This document shows, piece after piece, positions 18,467-25,898 of a DNA stretch of 33,992 nt (position 1 is the stretch's first letter; every line of letters starts with the position of its first letter). This DNA is from Oscillospiraceae bacterium (lineage in GTDB: Bacteria; Bacillota; Clostridia; Oscillospirales; Ruminococcaceae): positions 1-33,992 of the forward strand of contig JAHDPQ010000082.1 in assembly GCA_018434245.1 (NCBI GenBank), read 5' to 3'. Made by a program: the position numbers and the translations under genes. Under the pieces are notes generated by a model, which was not told the origin of the DNA, made no database searches, and saw only the letters and a list, made by a program, of their open reading frames with translations.

Positions 18467-19831
18467 GTGCTTCGTGGCTTCTTTGAAGATAAAGAATTTT
18501 TTCACCAGTTTCGCCTGATTGCCCTGCCCGTTGCCGGTCAAAACTTCATCAATTTCGCCACTTCCATGGCCGACACTTTAATGGTAGGCCAATTGGGAGA
18601 GGTTCAGCTGGCGGCGATCAATCAGGCCAATCAGCTGGGCTTTATTATGAACCTGCTTATTTTTGGGCTGGGCAGCGGCTCCAACGTGATGATTGCCCAA
18701 TATTGGGGCAAAGGAGATGTGGAGTCCATCCGCCGGGTGATGACGCTCATGTACCGGATCTTAGCCGGCGTGGTGGCTGTCTTTACCGCCCTTGCCCTGT
18801 TTTGCCCCTATCAGGTGGTGTCGCTTTTTTCCAACTCCCCCGAGGTTATTGCAAATGGCACTGAGTTTTTGCGGATTGTAGGGATAAGCTATCTCTTCAA
18901 CTGTTTTGCCACCGCTACCATTATCGTGCTCCGCTCGGTGGGTACAGTGCGGATTTCTCTGGTGGTTTACATCAGCTCCCTGACCATCAACGTCTTCCTC
19001 AACTGGGTACTTATTTTCGGCAACCTGGGCTTCCCTGCCATGGGGGTGCGGGGTGGTGCCATTGCCACGGTGCTGGCCCGGGTATCCGAGCTGGTGATCG
19101 TCCTAATTTTTATGTTCCGTTACGAAAAGAACATCGGCTACCGCCTGAAGATGTTTGTAGAAAAAAAGAATGGCCTGCTCAGGGACTACCTCCACCATGC
19201 GTCTCCCGTCATCATCAACGAGCTGCTGTGGGGCATGGGAATGGCAGCCGTCACTGCTATCATTGGCTGGATGGGTACCGAGTTTAACGCGGCATATACT
19301 GTCTGCTCGGTGCTGGGGCAGCTGCTGTCGGTGGCCTTTAACGGAGCCGGAAGCGCCACTGCCGTCATTATCGGAAACACTGTGGGGGCCGGGCAGTATC
19401 AGCTGGCCCGTCAGCGAGCAAACAAACTCCTGTTCATCAGCATCCTGCTGGGGATGGGAACCTCTATTGTCGTTTTGCTGCTGCGGGGCCCGATTCTGAG
19501 CCTTTACAACATGTCGGCTGAGACTATGGCCTACGCCTATCAAATCATGGGGGTAGTGGCGGCCTTGTCCACCTTTCAGGCGATTTCCATGGTGGCTATT
19601 GTGGGAATACTGCGGGGCGGCGGAGATTCGCGCTATGCCGCCATCGCCGATGTTGTGCCCCTGTGGATGGTTGCCATTCCCCTGGGGTACCTGGCCGGCC
19701 ATGTCTGGGGCTGGGCAGTTCCGGCGGTGTACGCCATGCTCCGTTTTGACGTAGTGCTCAAAGCTTCGATCACTCTCCCCAGACTTTTGAAGGGTGGATG
19801 GGTCAAAGATGTCACCAGAGTTGTAGAATAG
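18467..19831 (+). CDS. MATE-family multidrug/cation antiporter
   Basis: A 454-residue transporter with about 12 membrane segments in two bundles, of the NorM/DinF-type MATE superfamily that exports drugs or other organic cations against Na+ or H+. Marks include LPVAGQNFINFATSMADTLM, VGQLGEVQLAAINQANQ and GLGSGSNVMIAQYWGKGD in the first half, and NELLWGMGMAAVTAIIGWMG and GNTVGAGQYQLARQRA in the second. I chose GTG 18467, which has AGGA 8 bases upstream; ATG 18449 has no ribosome site and ATG 18419 lies in the promoter. Single-gene unit behind ppdK's terminator. Substrate not predictable. Confidence 0.92.
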   Translation: MLRGFFEDKEFFHQFRLIALPVAGQNFINFATSMADTLMVGQLGEVQLAAINQANQLGFIMNLLIFGLGSGSNVMIAQYWGKGDVESIRRVMTLMYRILAGVVAVFTALALFCPYQVVSLFSNSPEVIANGTEFLRIVGISYLFNCFATATIIVLRSVGTVRISLVVYISSLTINVFLNWVLIFGNLGFPAMGVRGGAIATVLARVSELVIVLIFMFRYEKNIGYRLKMFVEKKNGLLRDYLHHASPVIINELLWGMGMAAVTAIIGWMGTEFNAAYTVCSVLGQLLSVAFNGAGSATAVIIGNTVGAGQYQLARQRANKLLFISILLGMGTSIVVLLLRGPILSLYNMSAETMAYAYQIMGVVAALSTFQAISMVAIVGILRGGGDSRYAAIADVVPLWMVAIPLGYLAGHVWGWAVPAVYAMLRFDVVLKASITLPRLLKGGWVKDVTRVVE

Positions 19832-19863
19832 TCCAGTTTTCCCAACAATATACAAATTATTAC

Positions 19864-19892
19864 TTGACAACGTAGTAATATTGGGGTAGAAT
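19864..19892 (+). promoter_or_regulatory. Strong sigma-A promoter of the sigma-factor gene
   Basis: TTGACA (19864-19869), exactly 17 bases, then TAGAAT (19887-19892). The ATG follows about 34 bases later. Confidence 0.75.
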
Positions 19893-19926
19893 GTCGGTAA
19901 TGAAGATGATACAACGGTGAATTCTT

Positions 19927-20505
19927 ATGAAAGCGGACCAGATGTTCCGAAAGGGAGTCCTTGCGGACGAGGAGCTGGTGCTTCTTGTGCAAAAGGGAGA
20001 TACCGATGCGTTTTCTGTCTTGTCACACCGTTATGACGCCGCCCTTCGAGGCCGCGCAAGCCGTTATGTGGGCATTGCCGGTGTAGAGGCAGAGGATTTT
20101 TTTCAGGAAGGGCTAATTGCTCTTTATCGTGCAGCCCGGGGCTATAATCCCGGTGGAAAAGCCCGTTTTCGTACTTATGCTGTTACTTGCATTAATAATT
20201 CCATGGCGACCGCTATCAAGCTGCATATGCGGCAGCAAAGCTGTAAGAGCCTTCTTTCGATCCAGCAGCTGGACTACGCCACCGTTCACCAGCAGCCAAT
20301 GGAACAGTTTTTGCTGGATCGGGAAGATTCCTGCCAATTGGTGAATCAAATTCAGTCCAGACTTTCCGATCTAGAACGCAAAGTTCTGTACCATTACCTT
20401 CTGGGGCATTCCTACCAGCAAATTTCACAGGTGTTAAGCACTTCCGCTAAGACGGTGGATAACGCGCTGCAGCGAGTCAGACGCAAGCTGAGGCTCCATC
20501 CATAA
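19927..20505 (+). CDS. SigH-like RNA polymerase sigma factor
   Basis: A 192-residue sigma-70-family protein closest in layout to the early-sporulation factor SigH. Region 2: DEELVLLVQKGDTDAFSVLS, VEAEDFFQEGLIALYRAARG (2.1-2.2) and KARFRTYAVTCINNSMATAI (2.3-2.4). Region 4: LSDLERKVLYHYLLGHSYQQ and ISQVLSTSAKTVDNALQRVR (4.1-4.2). The ending RRKL with NALQRVRRKL is strongly SigH-like. It is about 20 residues shorter than B. subtilis SigH, mostly in the linker between regions 2 and 4. GGTGA lies 6 bases before the ATG. A strong sigma-A promoter drives it. It may be the true SigH or a paralogue; the usual sigH neighbours (rlmB, nusG, rpmG) are not here. Confidence 0.85.
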   Translation: MKADQMFRKGVLADEELVLLVQKGDTDAFSVLSHRYDAALRGRASRYVGIAGVEAEDFFQEGLIALYRAARGYNPGGKARFRTYAVTCINNSMATAIKLHMRQQSCKSLLSIQQLDYATVHQQPMEQFLLDREDSCQLVNQIQSRLSDLERKVLYHYLLGHSYQQISQVLSTSAKTVDNALQRVRRKLRLHP

Positions 20506-20615
20506 TGGTTTTCAGCCCAACGGCTGTCAATATTGCCCTTGGCACAAAAAGCAAAGCCCCTTAGGAGCCTCTGCATTGGTCCACGGGTAAAACTTACTGT
20601 AAGCGAGGTAGTAAA

Positions 20616-20894
20616 ATGTACGAAGACAAGACCCTGAGCTGCAAGGAATGTGGATCGGAATTTGTGTTCACCGCCGGTGAGCAGGAATTCTACGCCGAGA
20701 GAGGCTTCGTAAACGAGCCCCAGCGCTGCAAACCCTGCCGCGATGCTCGAAAGAACGCTGCCCACGGTGACCGCGAAATGTTTACCGCCACCTGCGCCTC
20801 TTGCGGCAGCGAAGCCAAAGTGCCCTTCCGTCCCAGGGAGGACCGGCCGGTTTATTGTAGCGAGTGCTATGCTCGGATGAAGGAAGAACAGTAA
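20616..20894 (+). CDS. Small double zinc-ribbon protein
   Basis: A 92-residue protein with four CxxC knuckles at Cys9/12, Cys38/41, Cys60/63 and Cys81/84. These make two zinc ribbons separated by a basic stretch. The first (CKECGSEFVFTAGEQEFYAE, then RCKPC) matches the zinc-ribbon family of the probable zinc-binding domain type found in many Clostridia and cyanobacteria. Function is unknown; nucleic-acid or protein binding is the usual guess. GAGG lies 7 bases before the ATG and a good terminator follows. The 110-base spacer from the sigma-factor stop has no clear promoter, so it may be co-transcribed with the sigma factor. Confidence 0.8.
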   Translation: MYEDKTLSCKECGSEFVFTAGEQEFYAERGFVNEPQRCKPCRDARKNAAHGDREMFTATCASCGSEAKVPFRPREDRPVYCSECYARMKEEQ

Positions 20895-20903
20895 ACGATA
20901 CGC

Positions 20904-20938
20904 AACAAGAGCCTCCGCTTGCGGGGGCTCTTGTTTTC
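20904..20938 (+). terminator. Terminator of the zinc-ribbon gene
   Basis: A 15-bp stem with one G-U pair (AACAAGAGCCTCCGC at 20904-20918 with 20921-20935), a 2-base apex and a short T-tract. Confidence 0.75.
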
Positions 20939-20958
20939 CCTTTATCAAGCCAAGCAAA

Positions 20959-21011
20959 TGGGGAAACGGTTCTTCCTGCAGCAGCCAATATGAAAGGAAC
21001 CTCTTTCCCCA
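20959..21011. repeat. Imperfect inverted repeat downstream of the SOD gene
   Basis: TGGGGAAACGGTTC (20959-20972) pairs with GAACCTCTTTCCCCA (20997-21011) apart from a small internal bulge. It lies in the 230-base spacer between convergent genes. No poly-T follows on either strand. The rest of that spacer, 21012-21124, holds nothing I can assign. Confidence 0.4.
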
Positions 21012-21124
21012 AAACCGCTGTTTGTATGCCTAAAACAGATATAAGGCGGAACAGCATATCCATTCTACCTGTTTTATGTAATCCTCTGTGTCTTTACACA
21101 ATATAATAATGCATCACGCTACTA

Positions 21125-21763
21125 CTATGCCTGCAGATTTGCGATGCATCGTTGGTAGATTCGGTCGGCGCGCTCCCAGTCCACCACCTGGAACCAGTCA
21201 TCAATATAGGCGACCCGCTCGTTGTAGTGCTTAAGATAATAGGCATGTTCCCATACATCAATCCCCGCAATGGGGCAGAGGTTCTGCGCGATGGGGTTAT
21301 CCTGATTGGCTGATGTGATGATTTGAAGCTTTCCGTTTCTGTCCACCACCAGCCACGCGTATCCCGAGCCAAACACCGACAGCGCCTTGCTCTTAAAGTC
21401 ATCATAAAACTTCTGGGCAGAGCCGAAATCCTTCACAATGGCCGAGTAGAGCATTCCCGTTTGCGCCCGTGTGGGGGAATTTGACATACCGTTAAAGTAG
21501 AAGATGTGATTATACACGCCCCCGGCATTGTTTCGGATGGGCTGACGGACGCCTTCCGGCAGTTGGTCGGTGTTGTAAATCAGCTCTTCCAGTGACCAGC
21601 CTTGTAGTTCGGGGTGGTCTTTGAGGGTGCCGTTGAGGTTGTTTACATAGGTTTGCAGGTGTCGATCATGATGCAGCTGCATTGTTTTGGTGTCAATGTA
21701 GGGCTCCAAAGCGTCGTAGGCATAGGGCAGAGGCGGGTTGACAAAGGGGTAATGCTGATTCAT
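21125..21763 (-). CDS. Superoxide dismutase, Fe/Mn type
   Basis: A 212-residue Fe/Mn SOD converting superoxide to O2 and H2O2. Metal ligands by position: His31 in LHHDRHLQTYV, His86 in VYNHIFYF, and the Asp and His of DVWEHAYYL. The N-terminal PPLPYAYDALEPYID is typical. The sequence does not decide between Fe and Mn. The ATG at 21763 follows AGGAGG by 7 bases. A TATAAT box (21792-21797) lies just upstream; a second AGGAGG between them is followed by an in-frame ATG with no room for initiation. It is transcribed alone. Its presence in an anaerobe suggests occasional oxygen exposure. Confidence 0.95.
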   Translation of the reverse strand: MNQHYPFVNPPLPYAYDALEPYIDTKTMQLHHDRHLQTYVNNLNGTLKDHPELQGWSLEELIYNTDQLPEGVRQPIRNNAGGVYNHIFYFNGMSNSPTRAQTGMLYSAIVKDFGSAQKFYDDFKSKALSVFGSGYAWLVVDRNGKLQIITSANQDNPIAQNLCPIAGIDVWEHAYYLKHYNERVAYIDDWFQVVDWERADRIYQRCIANLQA

Positions 21764-21791
21764 ATCATAACCTCCTAATTGCATTCCTCCT

Positions 21792-21797
21792 ATTATA
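21792..21797 (-). promoter_or_regulatory. -10 box of the SOD gene
   Basis: Minus-strand TATAAT is a perfect -10. The -35 region has no good match; TTGCCT is only 10 bases upstream of it. The leader would be very short, about 25 bases. Confidence 0.45.
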
Positions 21798-21905
21798 TTC
21801 CGTCCACAGGCAATGAGTGTGGCTTTTACCGGGAAAAGAGCCTGTTTTTTTAAAAGAACTGACCTCTTGCCTATGCCGATCAAGGGACTCAATAAAAAGA
21901 AAGAA

Positions 21906-21955
21906 GCTCCTCCGGTTTCCCTGTTGTGTTGGACAGGGGAATACCGGAGGAGCTA
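21906..21955 (-). terminator. Terminator of the NCS1-creatininase-asparaginase operon
   Basis: A long hairpin: AGCTCCTCCGGT with its complement (12 bp), then an inner TTCCCTGT/ACAGGGGAA helix with a one-base bulge and an 8-base loop. On the leftward strand a T-rich tract follows. Confidence 0.85.
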
Positions 21956-21965
21956 TGATTACATC

Positions 21966-22979
21966 TTATTGGGGCATGGGCCAGCACAGATCAAAATTCA
22001 CCGGGGTGTAGAACATCTCTTTCACCTGAGCGAACTCCCGGGTTTGGGTCAGAATCCACATCAGCTTTGCCACTGCGGCTTCTACCGTCATATCGTAGGC
22101 TTCCAGCAGGGGAACTTTTTGCCGGGCGATGGCTCCCACCTCGTAGGCGGTCAGATCGCTGCCCTCCAGCATCACCTGCGTTGCCATTACGATGATCTTG
22201 TCCTTCGAGGCCAGCTCGCTCACCTTCTGCAGAAAGTTTCGCTCGTCGGTAAAGGGCAGCCCTCCCGATCCGTAGCTTTCGATGATGACAGCGTCGTATC
22301 GCTGGGCCACATAGTCCAGAATATCCGGCTCCATACCGGGGATGAGCTTTAATAAAAACACACCGGGATGGATGTTGTCGTAGAACTGCACCGGACGTTC
22401 TCCCTGTTGGCAGGGGTTGAGGTACCTGATGATCCGCCGGTCGTTGATGAGGGCTACAACAGGGAAGTTGATGCTCTCAAAGGCGCTGTAGCTGCGGGTT
22501 TTTACCTTGCGTACCCGGGTTCCCACAATGGCTTTGCCGTCAAAGACCAGATAGACGCCCCGTACGTCCGGCTGGATGCAAAACACAAAGCTGTCCAGCA
22601 GATTTTGGGGGCCGTCGGTGGTTCCCACCTCCATAGGCCGCTGGGAACCGGTGATTACAATGGGTTTTTGTGAGTTCTGAATCAGATAGGAGAGCGCCGC
22701 CGCCGTATAGGCCATGGTGTCGGTGCCGTGGGTGATGACAAAACCGTCGTAGCGGTCGTAGGCATCCCGTATGGCCCGGACCATCAAGAGCCAGTCTTCC
22801 GGCTGCATGTTGGTGCTATCCAAATTCAGAATCTGGGTTGTGTCCACATCACAGAGATCCTTCACCTCGGGAATCCACTCCAACAGGCGCTGGGAAGGAA
22901 TGCCGGGGGTGAGGCCCATGCTGGTTTTTTGCGACGCAATGGTCCCCCCTGTTGAGATCAGCAGTATCTTTTTCTTCAC
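21966..22979 (-). CDS. L-asparaginase, type I (AnsA-like)
   Basis: A 337-residue amidohydrolase of the asparaginase/glutaminase fold. The first catalytic threonine is in LLISTGGTIAS, the second in VITHGTDTMAYTAA, and PIVITGSQRPM follows. Lack of a signal peptide and the C-terminal IIESYGSGGLP domain fit cytoplasmic type I enzymes. Start: GTG 22979 with AGGGA 8 bases upstream, which places ILLISTGGT at the usual distance; ATG 23000 adds seven residues and has no ribosome site. It begins 37 bases after the creatininase-family stop. In this operon it may release ammonia from an amide made by its partner rather than act on free asparagine. Confidence 0.92.
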   Translation of the reverse strand: MKKKILLISTGGTIASQKTSMGLTPGIPSQRLLEWIPEVKDLCDVDTTQILNLDSTNMQPEDWLLMVRAIRDAYDRYDGFVITHGTDTMAYTAAALSYLIQNSQKPIVITGSQRPMEVGTTDGPQNLLDSFVFCIQPDVRGVYLVFDGKAIVGTRVRKVKTRSYSAFESINFPVVALINDRRIIRYLNPCQQGERPVQFYDNIHPGVFLLKLIPGMEPDILDYVAQRYDAVIIESYGSGGLPFTDERNFLQKVSELASKDKIIVMATQVMLEGSDLTAYEVGAIARQKVPLLEAYDMTVEAAVAKLMWILTQTREFAQVKEMFYTPVNFDLCWPMPQ

Positions 22980-23016
22980 CGGTCTATTCCCTTCCCCCAT
23001 CTGTGACAGGTGCTGA

Positions 23017-23778
23017 TTAATAGTTCCAATCGTTTTGATTCATCCGCTCAATGGTATCCGCCACCAGATTCACCAGAATCTCCAGCATCTGCTCGCCTTT
23101 TTCCCGGGTGGCTTTGGTGGGATCACCGGTGGCTCCGGTTTGGGTGACCTCCTCAATATCCCAGATCACATTGGCGGAGCTGCCGATCTCGATGACCTTG
23201 TGGGGAACCTGACTTTCGGCGTACTCCAGTTCCACCAGCTCGGGGCGCACCGCCATCATAATAGAAGTCTCCCCTTCCCCTCCGTGGCCCAGTCCGTTCC
23301 ACACCTCAAACCGATCACCCATCAAAGGCCCGACTTTTTCCCACCAGGCAGGTAGATACAGAATCCTAGCCTCGGGGTATTTATCCTTGATTTTGTGGGC
23401 GGCAATTTCCAGAGAGGGGATGTTTCCGTCGTGGCCATTGAGGATATAAATCCGCTTGATCCCGTTTTGAATGAGGCTTTCCATCATATCTTCAGCAATA
23501 GCGGTCACCGTCTCGTACCGCAGGGTGATGGACATGGGGTACTTGTTGTAATGGATAGACGTTCCATAGGGAATGCAGGGAGCTACCACCACATTATCCA
23601 GTTTGAGAGCTACCCGCCTTGCCACCTCGGTAGGGACAAAGTAGTCGGGTCCCAGACAGCAGTGCCAGCCATGGCTTTCACAGGAGCCGAAGCTGATGAT
23701 GGCGGTTACCTTTTCCTTTTGCTCCAGCAGCGCCTGCACTTCCCGGGCTGTAAATTCGTTTAGAAATACCTTTTTCAT
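23017..23778 (-). CDS. Creatininase-family amidohydrolase
   Basis: A 253-residue metal-dependent hydrolase of the creatininase superfamily. Members open cyclic amides (creatinine), deformylate riboflavin precursors (ArfB) or process mycofactocin (MftE). The binuclear metal site is visible: Glu34 and His36 in GSCESHGWH, Asp45 in LGPD, His116 in NGHDGN, and Glu in GHGGEGETS. GSCESHGWHCCLGPD departs from the common EqHGPHLPLxTD form: the P-H-L-P-L segment is replaced by W-H-C-C-L. AGAGGC lies upstream of the ATG. The gene is between an NCS1 permease and an asparaginase. That suggests hydrolysis of an imported cyclic amide or nucleobase-like compound. Substrate unknown. Confidence 0.88.
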   Translation of the reverse strand: MKKVFLNEFTAREVQALLEQKEKVTAIISFGSCESHGWHCCLGPDYFVPTEVARRVALKLDNVVVAPCIPYGTSIHYNKYPMSITLRYETVTAIAEDMMESLIQNGIKRIYILNGHDGNIPSLEIAAHKIKDKYPEARILYLPAWWEKVGPLMGDRFEVWNGLGHGGEGETSIMMAVRPELVELEYAESQVPHKVIEIGSSANVIWDIEEVTQTGATGDPTKATREKGEQMLEILVNLVADTIERMNQNDWNY

Positions 23779-23815
23779 GTCACAAAGCCTCTTTTCTTAT
23801 GCAAATACAAAGATG

Positions 23816-25243
23816 TTACGCCTTTCCGGATACCAGAGCTTCATCAGATGCCCGGTCGGGGGTCAGGCCGTAGATCAGGCGGTAGATGATAAAGGAGATG
23901 GCCATGGCTACCAGTCCCGAAGGCAGGCCCAGAGGCAGTGGCGCTACGTACTCAAAGATGTACCCCAGCAGGCCGCCAATGGCAAAGGAGATAATTCCGG
24001 CCCAGCGGACAGGGGGCTGCCGCTCCAGATAATCCAGATTGTATTTGGCTTTGTCTTTGCTGACGATAAAGTAATCGGCCAGAATGGGAGCACACAGGGG
24101 AGGTGCAACGGCGCCCAGAGCGTTGATAAAGTTGGCGAAGAAGATCTGATAGAAGGCCATAGCTCCCAGGAAGGTTCCCAGCACGCCGCAGATAACAACC
24201 AGTACCTTGCGGTTGGCCTTGATGCCAAAAGCGTTCAGCATGGGTCCGGTGTACAGGGAGTTGCAGTACAACTCGCCGTTGTCAGTGGTCCACAGGGAGG
24301 CCGTCCAGGCAATGACACCCACCAGAGCAAAGAAGAAGTTGATCCCCAGCATCCACTGGGAGTAGTTAAACTGCCCCACCTGAACCACACCGATGTATCC
24401 CACAATGTTTAGCAGAGGGTTGGTGAAGATAAAGCAAGCTGCTGCACACCAGAACACCGCTTTTACACTCTTGTTAAAACGAAAGAGATCAACACCCATC
24501 ACTGCGCCGGCAATCCAGCTGCCCACCACCACGGTAATGGCTTTGCCCAGTCCAAGGCCTCCCAGCAGGTTAGCTTTTTGGAAGAAAACTTCTGTTCCTC
24601 CGCCGTCGCTCATCATTTTAACCCCTACATAGATGGCGATGATCAGAATCACCGGACTGATGGGAGTGGCAATTGCTTCAATGGCCTTGATACCCAAAAC
24701 AGCCGAAACCGTAAACACCAGACCCCAGAACCAGCAGGCCAAAAAGACTTCCAGAGTAATGGGACTGATTCCGGTGAACCCCATGGTGGCGGGATTTATG
24801 ACGATGATACCGGAAGGATTTCCTAAAAATCCGCCCCAAATATCCCCGATCATTCCTACAATGCTGGCAAACCAGCCAAAGGTTAGAAGGGCCATGACCG
24901 CCATGGGGATGACGATTCCCTTGGCTCCGTAGGAGTACCGGGAAAGCAGGGCAAGGTTAAGTCCGGTTCTTTGGGCAATCACGCCCAGGAAAAAGGTAAT
25001 GAGCAGCAAGGAGCCCATTCCCAGGGCAATTGCCAACAGAGCAACGGAGGGCGGTACCCCGGGCTGATTGCCAAAGCCAGCCAGCACCCCGCCGACATAT
25101 AATCCGGTCACCACATATCCAAAGCCAACCCACACCATCAGCTGGCTAAAGGTGGAGCGCCGTTTGTCCATGGGCACCGGAGACAGCATGTATTCCTTAT
25201 CCACCGGCTCTATCAGTACATTGACTTGTTTTTGTTCTGCCAT
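23816..25243 (-). CDS. NCS1-family permease (cytosine/allantoin type)
   Basis: A 475-residue, 12-segment transporter of the NCS1 family (CodB cytosine, PucI allantoin, Mhp1 hydantoin). Marks: GLYVGGVLAGFGNQPGVPPS, then LSRYSYGAKGIVIPMAVMAL and FGWFASIVGMIGDIW early. Later come LWTTDNGELYCNSLYTG and GAVAPPLCAPILADYFIVSK. The last piece resembles CodB. The start is ATG 25243, with only a weak GGATGGG upstream. That ATG follows the TAA of a preceding 53-codon reading frame by one base, so coupling is likely. It is the first large gene of an operon with a creatininase-like hydrolase and an asparaginase, so cyclic ureides or amides are plausible substrates. Confidence 0.9.
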   Translation of the reverse strand: MAEQKQVNVLIEPVDKEYMLSPVPMDKRRSTFSQLMVWVGFGYVVTGLYVGGVLAGFGNQPGVPPSVALLAIALGMGSLLLITFFLGVIAQRTGLNLALLSRYSYGAKGIVIPMAVMALLTFGWFASIVGMIGDIWGGFLGNPSGIIVINPATMGFTGISPITLEVFLACWFWGLVFTVSAVLGIKAIEAIATPISPVILIIAIYVGVKMMSDGGGTEVFFQKANLLGGLGLGKAITVVVGSWIAGAVMGVDLFRFNKSVKAVFWCAAACFIFTNPLLNIVGYIGVVQVGQFNYSQWMLGINFFFALVGVIAWTASLWTTDNGELYCNSLYTGPMLNAFGIKANRKVLVVICGVLGTFLGAMAFYQIFFANFINALGAVAPPLCAPILADYFIVSKDKAKYNLDYLERQPPVRWAGIISFAIGGLLGYIFEYVAPLPLGLPSGLVAMAISFIIYRLIYGLTPDRASDEALVSGKA

Positions 25244-25244
25244 G

Positions 25245-25406
25245 TTAACCCATCCAATCCGCGCCGCTTGGTTTACGGCACAAGTAGTAGTAAAAGCGCA
25301 GCCCTCTCTCCTGCCCTGTGACATTTTCACAGGAAAGGCAGACTGCGAGGCCATGGTAGAGCTTTTTGACGTAGTCGGGCTCAGTATTCCCAGCAGCAGA
25401 TAACAT
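25245..25406 (-). CDS. Possible 53-residue small protein coupled to the permease
   Basis: A frame reading MLSAAGNTEPDYVKKLYHGL, then AVCLSCENVTGQERGLRFYY and YLCRKPSGADWMG. Its ATG is 7 bases after GAAGGG and its TAA ends one base before the permease ATG. Three cysteines (two as CxxC), no membrane segment, several Tyr. I do not recognise a family. Codon choice looks coding (many C/G third positions). The region also folds as a hairpin at 25297-25347, so it could instead be leader RNA with an accidental frame. Confidence is moderate because the ribosome site, length and one-base spacing agree. Confidence 0.45.
   Translation of the reverse strand: MLSAAGNTEPDYVKKLYHGLAVCLSCENVTGQERGLRFYYYLCRKPSGADWMG
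25297..25347 (-). other. Hairpin overlapping the small frame
   Basis: Leftward RNA: CGCAG with CTGCG outside (25297-25301 and 25343-25347), then CTGCC with GGCAG, then CCTGTGA with TCACAGG around a 5-base loop. The inner helix is strong, the outer one is separated by a 9-base bulge. Confidence 0.4.
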
Positions 25407-25558
25407 CGTTGAGCCCTTCTGCCGGGAAGAAAGCCCAGTGATCACTCACACTGCCGAGATGCTCCCTTGGTTTTCTATCCCCCCAAAGGACGGATAGAAT
25501 GTTTGCCGCAACTTTGGAGCAGAGCTTTGCTGTTCCTCATGACTTAATAGAGCCCTTG

Positions 25559-25591
25559 CTAAAGATACTGACCGGATGTTGTTTTTTTCAT
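25559..25591 (-). CDS. 10-codon leader peptide
   Basis: GGGGAGG is followed 4 bases later by ATG and the frame MKKTTSGQYL, ending in TAG. The ribosome site is the best in the whole leader. It lies about 100 bases after the predicted transcription start of the NCS1 operon. A short frame this well initiated in a structured leader suggests translation-coupled attenuation. Confidence 0.4.
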   Translation of the reverse strand: MKKTTSGQYL

Positions 25592-25685
25592 GCTACCTCC
25601 CCTTTGCAATTGTTGTATGAGATGCAGTCACGGACACACCCCCGTGTTCCTGCACGAACACTAAACGGAGAAACCACTCCTCAGG

Positions 25686-25718
25686 ACTATGTATATAATC
25701 CATAGTAATTTACCGCAA
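25686..25718 (-). promoter_or_regulatory. NCS1 operon promoter with overlapping palindrome
   Basis: Leftward TTGCGG (25713-25718), 17 bases, then TATACA (25690-25695). A 21-base palindrome, ACTATG-N9-CATAGT (25686-25706), covers the -10 and part of the spacer, as a repressor site would. Confidence 0.5.
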
Positions 25719-25808
25719 TGATTGATTTATTTTATCACATATTAAATGTCATGTCAAACCGTTTTGTGGCGATATCGACTGAAAAGAGTCCACCTGAAAA
25801 AGCTGATG
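25719..25808. other. Spacer between NCS1 promoter and DUF4317 terminator
   Basis: A 90-base AT-rich stretch upstream of the leftward NCS1 promoter. I see no reading frame, repeat or box in it that I can support. Confidence 0.4.
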
Positions 25809-25855
25809 AAAGAAGGGTACGGCACATCTGTGATGGATGCTCCGTACCCTTCTTT
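25809..25855 (-). terminator. Terminator of the ACT-DUF4317 operon
   Basis: A perfect 14-bp stem (AAAGAAGGGTACGG with CCGTACCCTTCTTT) with a 19-base loop that contains a small inner helix (CATC/GATG). It is 43 bases past the DUF4317 stop. Confidence 0.75.
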
Positions 25856-25898
25856 CCAATCTACCGTATCGCTGCCGCCGCTGTGTTCCCCATCGTCG

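Larger units (their letters stand above)
25407..25718 (-). other. NCS1 operon leader
   Basis: From the predicted promoter to the small frame there are about 280 bases. They hold the 10-codon leader peptide, GTGTTC-N6-GAACAC (25644-25661), and TTCTATCC-N11-GGATAGAA (25473-25499). No T-rich tract marks a strong terminator. It matches no riboswitch class that I recognise. Confidence 0.45.

Noticed and set aside
20506-20615. Possible sigma-54 promoter (TTGGCAC followed by GC)
   Set aside because: Only 8 bases separate the GG and GC doublets; sigma-54 needs 10.
25244-25520. T-box, purine or ykkC riboswitch in the NCS1 leader
   Set aside because: None of the characteristic conserved loops (T-box sequence, purine junction, ykkC core) could be found by eye.
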